64,000 nt of DNA, taken from NCBI GenBank assembly GCA_012064415.1, contig SSNU01000071.1, forward strand, positions 391,611 through 455,610, written 5' to 3'. This document shows, piece after piece, positions 57,141 to 64,000 of the stretch (within the stretch, counting starts at the first letter, position 1; the number at the start of each line of letters is the position of its first letter). The stretch is from Gyrodactylus bullatarudis (Eukaryota; Platyhelminthes; Monogenea; Gyrodactylidea; Gyrodactylidae). The translations under genes and the position numbers were made by a program. The notes beneath the pieces were generated by a model that was not told the origin of the DNA, ran no database searches, and saw only the letters and a program-made list of their open reading frames with translations.

Positions 57141-59879
57141 TTGTACTAACTAGAAATTTAGTTTTTTGAGAAATCTCTAAAAGTTTGCCTTGTAACTTGG
57201 ATATCGAAAATTCAAGACCTTGATGAAACAATTGAGAATTTTCTAAAACTCATAAAAAGTCTTACACGGAATTTCGGAAATAAAAACTAGTTGAGAATCT
57301 TTATTTCGCTTTTGCATGAATGGGTGAGTCATTGGCCATGATAATAAAACTTGCAAAAAGCTTGAAATTTCCAAGGTTCTCGAAGAAAGCAACCATTATT
57401 TTAACCAAGAATTCTTTGCAAGTAAAGTTTGTATATCGTGTTTATGAGTGTCTTATGGCTTTTAGGCATCATATTACTGTATTCGCCACTATAGTAGGAG
57501 ATAAGGGAAAATCTATTCAGAGATAGCATAAATTCTCGTGTTCGAGTTGTAATAAAATAAACAAACTGTTCTAATATTTAAGAATTTGATCATTTTTTTC
57601 ATTCAATACCTACTGGAATATTGTATTGGGCCAGTTTAAAAAGTTTTGCCTGGTGATTACTCTTGGTTTTATGATCATGTTATCTTTCCTACTTTTTGCT
57701 AACACACCAAAATAACAAATAAGCCTGAAAGTTGCCTGAATTAGTTTGTTATTCTATACAAAGAAAAAAGTGATATTTAAGTCCACTTAGAAAGATTGAA
57801 TGTAACCATATTTTATTTCTCTATTCACGTGGTTCTTTTAAAAAGGCTTAGATTAATCTTTTGCATCCCATCTAAGATCAGAGACTGGAAAATTTCTCAA
57901 AATGATCACATAGCTTGCTAGCTAAACTATCCTAGAAATCACTTTAGTTTGTATGTCATCAGAATATTTGCAGTTTAATTTACAGGGAGGGGGGTTGGTT
58001 TGAACCTAGATATTCATACAAGATGACTCTTGAAATAATAAATCCATAGTTCCCTTATATCCGCGCTATATATTTAGTGTAGAACAAGTGAAATGTACCC
58101 AAAACCCTAAACGATATTTTCATAGCTACTAGTGTAATGAATTTAACAAACGATTTTTAACCTGAATCTCCCCAGTGTTAAATAGATGACTAAGCAGTAT
58201 ATAAAAGTCATAATTTTATCACCCTCTACTTCGTTAGCCATCATAAACAGTTCTCTTTGATCATCTACCAGCATTGCAATTTGTTAAAAAGTATTAACAA
58301 GCAACAAGAGGAGATCGATCCCTTCACTGAGTTTGGAATTTTAAGATTATCCCTTTTTTCATTCAAATCATAAATTCCTTACATATTAGACATTGTTTTC
58401 TCAATATGTTCAATTTCATCTGAATCAATTTTTTCTCCAAAGTAGTAAAAGTTTCATTTTTAGTAGAAAAATATCTCAGTAGTCATTGAAGATTTTGAGC
58501 CTCCTGTTACAGTGAAAATATATCTATTGAAACATCTTATTTTTATTGAAACACAGTGAATTTTCACATTTTAATAAAAGCTCACTTTTTTCCTATCTAA
58601 ATGTATAGAAATCACTTGCTCCATTCTGATTGGTCGAGATAAATAATACTTAATTAGGGGGTTAATATTCGTGTTTCAATAGAAATATTTTTACTGTAGA
58701 CTTACTTCACTTCTATTTCTATTTTTCTATTCTAACCAATCCCTAAATACGTTTTATACAACATTTGAATCCTCCTGAAAATAATACTTGTGAAATTTTT
58801 GATCTGACAAGAAATTAATTAATACATTTTTGTAAAGATATAAGAGTTTACTAATTAGATATGTATGTTTTAGAGAGAGAGACACACTCAGACAGTCATA
58901 AGTTAAACCTGTAGTTAGATAAATATCCAAAGTACTTTCTATAAACACGTGAATTAAATTTTAATTAGATTTGAAAAAAAAGAAAAGCATTTTATACCTT
59001 CTTCTGTTCTGGAAAGTAAAGCTTAATTAAACTAAAAAGAGAATACAGAGTATATCTTGGCATGGCGAGTCTTATTGGTAGGATAAGAAAAGTGCAATCG
59101 GCCTTTTAATAATAAACGGAATCATCAACCAAATAAGAAGCAGCCTTGTTATTCTATCAACGTGCAGTAGTTTAGATATCAGCATGTAAGTTTCACTATT
59201 CAATTTCAAAATGTCCATTTGTAAATAAACTGTCGAATCGCGTTATATGCTGGAAAAATTAGAGATTAGATTGATGAGGTGATGTAATATAGAATGCCCC
59301 CTCCTGTGGAATTGTATAGATGAAAATCACAAGATTTTTAACAGTTCATTTACCAATCAAGAATCCGATTATGAGGTCAGAAAGTTAACAAACCATAGAG
59401 CAAAAATGCATGGACTGACCAGAATTCAATCAATTGTCCATTCAATCATCGGGAAAATCAGTTACATTAGAATTAAGAATTTGTTGAATCAAACTTAAAT
59501 GTAGAAGAATTCGCCTGAATAAAAATGCAATGCTGAGTAATTGAATTAAGACACTCTCAAAGAAAACAAATTTCCGAAAGTTACTCAAAGAGTATAGACA
59601 ACCGATTTTCACTCATATTTAGGAAAGAGCCGAAATTTGAATCGATCAAATTTTAAGATGAATATTTAATATTTTAAAACAATAACTCTGGTATTAAAAG
59701 GTTTCAATGATAACGAAAAGTTACTAGCAGAAATGATTACAATTATGAAAGAATTTTTGAAATCAGACCTATTTAGAGTGTAAAAATTGCAAGAGATTTT
59801 TTGTCTTTAGGAAATTAGAAACTATTCTTCTAGACTTACTAGTTAAATTGTAAGAAATTAAGAGAACCTCTTTTAACTC
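57141..59879. other. 2.7-kb stretch, no gene assigned
   Basis: A plus-strand frame at 57320-57526 (68 codons, G-E-S-L-A-M-I-I-K-L-A-K-S-L-K-F-P) follows B4; its composition is fairly balanced, but it has no recognised family. A GGAGGGGGG patch lies at 57985-57993. Nothing else recognised. Confidence 0.35.
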
Positions 59880-60122
59880 AAAGTTTTTATAAGAAATATT
59901 CAAGTACCCTGCAGCTCCAATGGAAAATGCCAAAATTTTGATCTGACGAGTTTTTCAACACTACCAAATTCGAATTAATCTTCTGGTGTACTAAATCTAC
60001 GTCAAATCTTTGAAATTCAAAATATGGACTAGTTTTATTTATTTTATCATCTCATCGGCTCATTTCTTTTGATATTCCTGACTTTCTTTTCTCCATATCA
60101 ATTAGCTTTGATTCCGGGTTAT
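59880..60122. repeat. Foldback family B, deleted copy B5
   Basis: GTACTAAATCTACGTCAAATCTTTGAAATTCAAAATATGGACTAG ... CATCTCATCGGCTCATTTC ... CCTGACTTTC ... CATATCAATTAGCTTTG follows the right half of B. Confidence 0.45.
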
Positions 60123-60899
60123 TAAGATAGAATTGGGATTATTTGATTTCTGAAATAGGGACGAGATTTTCAAAGCTGGTTTTGTGATAACCGTATTTGT
60201 GTTCCCGATAATCATCAAGGTGAAAGAACACGACTCACTACTGTACATTTTTATTAAAAATTCCCTTCCCATTGTCTGATGAATGAATCTTTCAATTTAT
60301 TTATTTCATTCCACTCTCTTGGAATGAGTGAGATAGATGGACAGGACAACAAATGCAGAAGTATTTTATGATTTATCCACATTCACACAGTTTTTATCCC
60401 CCATTCTTCTGCTGCGAAGTCGTTTAGTGTGTGATCCGTTCAATCATTTTGTTCTTTTTTGTCCAGCTTTCAATTTATTTATCCAAGTACAAGTAAAAGA
60501 GCGGGAATAAGAGAAAGGAATGAGGGTGATCGAATGAGATATAAAATTGATCATGATATGAAAACTAATAAAAACAAATTTTTCGATTTATTTTTTTTGC
60601 AGACAAGAAAAATTGCATCAGTCCTTCGGTTTAAAAATGTGACAGGGTTTATTTTAAATCTAATTTTTATATTGGGATCACATCCTTCAACAGAATCAGT
60701 ATTTTATTAAATTTCAGTAAAAGTAGATTTGATAGCAACCAAAGCCTTGATTTGAAGAGTCTCTCAGAACCAAATAAAAGTTCTTGTGAAAAATTTCAAC
60801 TCATTTTAGTCTGTTTTAACAATGTTCTTCCTCTTTACAAAAAAAACTCGATATTTTTCAACACAAAAGAACTTTTGGATCACATAATCCCTCAAATTA
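60123..60899. other. Stretch without recognisable genes
   Basis: Plus frames 60459-60710 and 60752-60967 have no family motif; the second runs into the B6 repeat. Confidence 0.35.
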
Positions 60900-61250
60900 A
60901 CACTTTGCTAACTAGCTATGAACTCAACATTTTTTATCGATTTCGAAGATTTGAGACAATTAAATAAATTAAACAAAGAATTCAAATTCGCCTGAAGAAG
61001 TACCTGGGAAATCAAACCATTTGAATATTTCGATTACCACGAAGGAAAATAACACAAAATTTAAAAGTTAACTTGGTGATGGTGAGTTTCTCTCAACCTC
61101 TCGAATTCCTCATCTAATGATGATCAAACCGGTTTAAATCTTCGAAATCAAAAATAAAAATTGAGCTCAAGAGTTAATTAATTTTTCGAATTCAAAAAAT
61201 GGCTTAATTTTTGAATTAATTTTTAGTATTTTTTATTACTGAAAAACTAA
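60900..61250. repeat. Foldback family B, copy B6
   Basis: AACATTTTTTATCGATTTCGAAGATTTGAGACAATTAAAT, then AAAGAATTCAAATTCGCCTGAAG. The mirror follows: CTCGAATTCCTCATCTAATGATGATC, TTTAAATCTTCGAAATC, TTTTTCGAATTCAAAAAATGGC. Confidence 0.55.
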
Positions 61251-62849
61251 ATTCTGTTGAAGTGGATAAGAATTGATCTTGATTTCTCTAATTATCTTCA
61301 AGTTAATTTCAAAAGAGTATTCTGAATTCAATAAAGAGCTTGGAGTATTTTGGAAATTGAGTGTTTTATGACTTGTCTATGGAAAGAAAGTTCGTTTTAT
61401 TTTTCAAAAGTAGAACTAGTTAGTTACCAGAATGTAAACTTAATGACTAGGCTAGCAATAATTATTGAAAGCCTTCTAAACTGATTGAAAATTTTATCTA
61501 AAAAACTTGATGTATGAGCTTTTGCGACAAATGTTTCATCCACTGATATTTCCATTTCTATGAAAGTGAAAAGAAGAATTTATCGTCGGCATAAAGGGGG
61601 GAAGAGATGAAAACTTCCACGATGAAAAATCCATATTTATGAGGTTTTTTCCCTTCAAAAGATTCAAAGACATTTCATTTTTCTTTAAGCTTAGAAATAC
61701 ACCAGATTTTTGTGAATGAATAAAATAAAAGAGATTAAAGTACAACCTGAAAAACAATGATTGCATTTTATAGGAAAAACTGAAAGGGAGCTTATCAAAG
61801 AGTTACTCTTGAAATTGGTAAAATCGGTCTTTTATCAATCAAATTTAAACTTTCATTAAAATGCAATAAGTTTTCTTTTTAAGGAATTTTCTTTAATCGT
61901 TCAATTCTTATAGATTAATTCGAATTTATATTTCAAACCGCTCAGATATTTGTGAATTTCGAGTCAGATTAAAAAGATAAAAATTATTAATTTAAATACA
62001 GAGCTACTAATATATCGGACTATCAGATAATTGTTTAATGAGTCGAACGATCTTTTCAAGAAACTAATCGAGTGGGTCTCCTCATGAATCGTAAGAAAGT
62101 TAAGGAACTACTTGAAAGCAAAGCATCTTAGGTGGCAGAAATAATTTTTGTGATGACAGTACGGTTAATGCTATAATAAGAGGTAATGACTCATTTCTAA
62201 TAAGACAAGAGGGCTATATAATTTTATAAAAAAATCACAATAGAATGAAATTAGATTACAGTGATGGCCAGATTTGAGCAATTTTTATTTCATTTTGGAC
62301 TCTTTTTTATTCTCCTCCTGTTCAAGGAATAAATTGAATACACATGAAAGTTGAAGGAACAGAGTCGAGTTAGAAACAAACAAAAATAATTATTATTACA
62401 AATCCCCCGAGACATCATTATTATTTTAATTTTATTCGTGTACTTCTTTTTCTTCTTCTGGGTATTAGAAGTGTATTCAATGGGATTTGAAAAGTGTACA
62501 TTCAATTCTTTTGTGATTGGTTCCAAATACAAAACAGTAGATTTTTTCACGTCTGACAAGTTTCCTTTCCCCACAATTCAGTGATTCTGTCTTCTCTACT
62601 ATTTATTCTACAAATTAATAATTTCATTATGAACTCAAATGTGATTTGATACAAACTTTGAGTATAAGATGTGAGTCATGTAGAAGAAGAGGGAAACTTG
62701 TCCTAGAAAAAAATCTAATTTCCCATTAGAGAGAGAGTCGGTCCGAGAAAGTCAATGACAAGAATGCAATTAGTAAATCTCAGGAAAATACAAAAGCCAT
62801 TCTCTACTCATATTGGGAAAGAAATCTGATTTTTTTTCCTATAGCTGAG
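61251..62849. other. 1.6-kb stretch, no gene recognised
   Basis: Minus frames 61536-61766 and 62290-62574 show no family features. AT-rich otherwise. Confidence 0.35.
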
Positions 62850-62989
62850 GGTTATTTCAAAAGGTGGCCTAAATAGAAGAATTCTAAGATCTCAATTAGA
62901 CAAGAAAATCAAGTTTGCTAAATGGGGTCGAGTCTAAGTCGGGTTAGGATTTCTTGGTCATTTTTTTACTGCTTGAAAATCAGTTAATT
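62850..62989. repeat. Foldback family A, core relic
   Basis: TCTAAGATCTCAATTAGACAAGAAAATCAAGTTTGCTAAATGG ... CTTGGTCATTTTTTTACTGCTTGAAAATCAGTTAATTTTT resembles the left-centre of family A. It is directly followed by the hairpin K1, which may have inserted into it. Confidence 0.4.
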
Positions 62990-63107
62990 TTTAAAGTAAA
63001 AAGATGCCAGGATTTTTCTCACAAATAAGGCCTTTGTTTCGGGCATACTCATCATATGCCAGGCAACAGGTATGTGAGAAAAACCCTGGCATCTTTTTAC
63101 TTTAAAT
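62990..63107. repeat. Hairpin MITE family K, copy K1
   Basis: Ends TTTAAAGTAAAAAGATGCCAGG-ATTTTTCTCAC and GTGAGAAAAACCCTGGCATCTTTTTACTTTAAA form a 33-bp inverted repeat with one or two mismatches around a ~50-bp centre (GTTTCGGGCATACTCATCATATGCC). The target duplication cannot be separated from the palindrome, which begins and ends in TTTAAA. Confidence 0.72.
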
Positions 63108-63224
63108 CTCATGACATCGATGACCCAGCTCAAAACCAAAGTTAAAAATGGATATGCGAGCAGTTAATTCTTGTATGGATCAAGATCATTCAAATCAGCG
63201 CATAGAATTTAATGCTTATAAACC

Positions 63225-63560
63225 TAGTTGGCATGAAGATGAGAATTTACTATTTTTACGAAAATCTCAATTTTTTCCACCAGAAAGTCATGAGTCCATG
63301 AGTTGTGAAAATTTTTAAAAACTTCCGAAATAACTTCAATCAAACCAAAGTTTGGCTGTTTTTCTTATGCATCAAACTTCCACCTTTGCAACTTTTTTAA
63401 AATCTTCATCTAATGTTAATCTCAAGTATCAAAATTTAACTGCTCTAAATCTACGAAATCGATAAGGTGTATTTTGAAATTCGAAAAACAGCCTGATTTT
63501 GGTCAGATTGATGATAATTTAGCGTCAACACAAATTTTCGGAGTTTTTTGGTAACTTTAT
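63225..63560. repeat. Foldback family B, copy B7
   Basis: AACCTAGTTGGCATGAAGATGAGAATTTACTATTTTTACGAAAATCTCAATTTTTTCC is the shared A/B terminus. ATCAAACTTCCACCTTTGCAAC and TTAACTGCTCTAAATCTACGAAATCGATAAGGTG ... CGAAAAACAGCCTGATTTTGGTCAGATTGAT carry the B interior and part of the right arm. Confidence 0.6.
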
Positions 63561-63880
63561 TGGTACGGCAGACTTCTGGACGATTTAACGCTTAAATTGA
63601 AGCCCAATATAAAAAATTGGTTCTCTCAAAAATTCCACAAAAACAAACTTTTCATCTAGAATTCTAAACGTGAATTCTACTTGAAGTTATTATTATATCT
63701 CTATTATCAGAACATTAAACGCTAACGTAAAGAAGCTATTCTTCCTTTACCTCTAATACTATAGAAATGGCCAACTATAGAGGCATAAAAACAACAAAGC
63801 CTTGTGCAAATTAACTTCACGCCTGATCATAAACACTTTTCCAAAATTTCTTAGCAAAAAAATCAAAGTAAATTTAGAAA
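63561..63880. other. Stretch without recognisable features
   Basis: AT-rich; the minus frame 63759-63953 runs into K2 and is not a gene. Confidence 0.35.
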
Positions 63881-63970
63881 TAAGAAGATGCCAGATTATT
63901 TCACAAATAAAGATCTCTATTTCGGGCATACTCATCAGTGTGATACATGCCATATAAATACTGGTTTTAC
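63881..63970. repeat. Hairpin MITE family K, copy K2 (partial)
   Basis: AAGATGCCAGATTATTTCACAAATAA and ATTTCGGGCATACTCATCAGTGTGATACATGCCA repeat the left arm and centre of K1 in the same order and strand. The right arm is degraded or missing before the window ends. Confidence 0.6.
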
Positions 63971-64000
63971 AAGAGAGAATAGAGATGATGTTATTGGTTG

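Noticed and set aside
1..64000. CRISPR array, bacterial operons or prophage
   Set aside because: No regularly spaced direct repeats, no Shine-Dalgarno-led gene series; the splice junctions and transposon types are those of an animal genome.

Overview
The window is AT-rich (roughly 70% by eye) animal nuclear DNA. It has spliced protein-coding exons with consensus GT/AG junctions, a very long intron, decayed non-LTR retrotransposons, Tc1/mariner and hAT type DNA transposons, and a dense population of foldback (long-inverted-repeat) elements. There is no bacterial operon structure, no CRISPR array and no rRNA. The only recognisable host gene is an innexin whose first extracellular loop (G-K-P-I-Q-C-W ... 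W-E-E-Y-A-E-N-x-C-W-V-S-N-T-Y-F) is of the lophotrochozoan type. A flatworm (planarian, monogenean or trematode) or a related lophotrochozoan is the most likely source; arthropods and nematodes fit less well. The species is not determinable from the sequence.

Layout. The innexin gene runs on the minus strand and covers about the first 26 kb. Exon 1, with the start codon, is at 25688-25862. Exon 2 is at 4237-4876. Between them lies a 20.8 kb intron, and the rest of the gene (fourth membrane span and C-terminus) lies beyond the left edge. The intron left of exon 2 carries an apparently intact Tc1-like transposon at 92-1635, with 210-bp inverted repeats and a full DD34E transposase. The large intron holds three decayed copies of one LINE (8.2-8.9, 18.3-18.8 and 20.1-22.0 kb), a dead multi-copy-type gene (11.6-12.3 kb), a small plus-strand exon-like ORF with PCNA-binding-like motifs (10.9-11.1 kb), and several MITEs. 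The most striking is a 1.07-kb palindrome with two perfect 396-bp arms (20.3-21.4 kb). It is inserted at a TA inside the third LINE copy, so the empty site can be read directly from the LINE reading frame.

From about 26 kb to the right edge no host gene is recognisable. The space is intergenic or intronic DNA filled with foldback families, here called A to K. A is about 600-700 bp. B is about 450-600 bp and shares its terminal ~50 bp with A. C and D are about 350 bp. E is about 380-420 bp and TA-flanked. G is a ~94-bp hairpin. H is a dispersed repeat without an obvious inverted repeat. K is a ~115-bp hairpin. A 704-bp hAT-type element with an 8-bp target duplication and a SINE-like repeat with a tRNA-type B box are also present.

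Interplay. Apart from the innexin, everything interpretable is selfish DNA. The element-in-element insertion shows that the palindromic MITE is younger than the LINE. Near-identity of the Tc1 repeats and of the MITE arms points to recent activity. Coordinates of gene exons and of the Tc1, palindrome, hAT and E2 elements are base-exact as read by eye. Boundaries of the other repeat copies are approximate.
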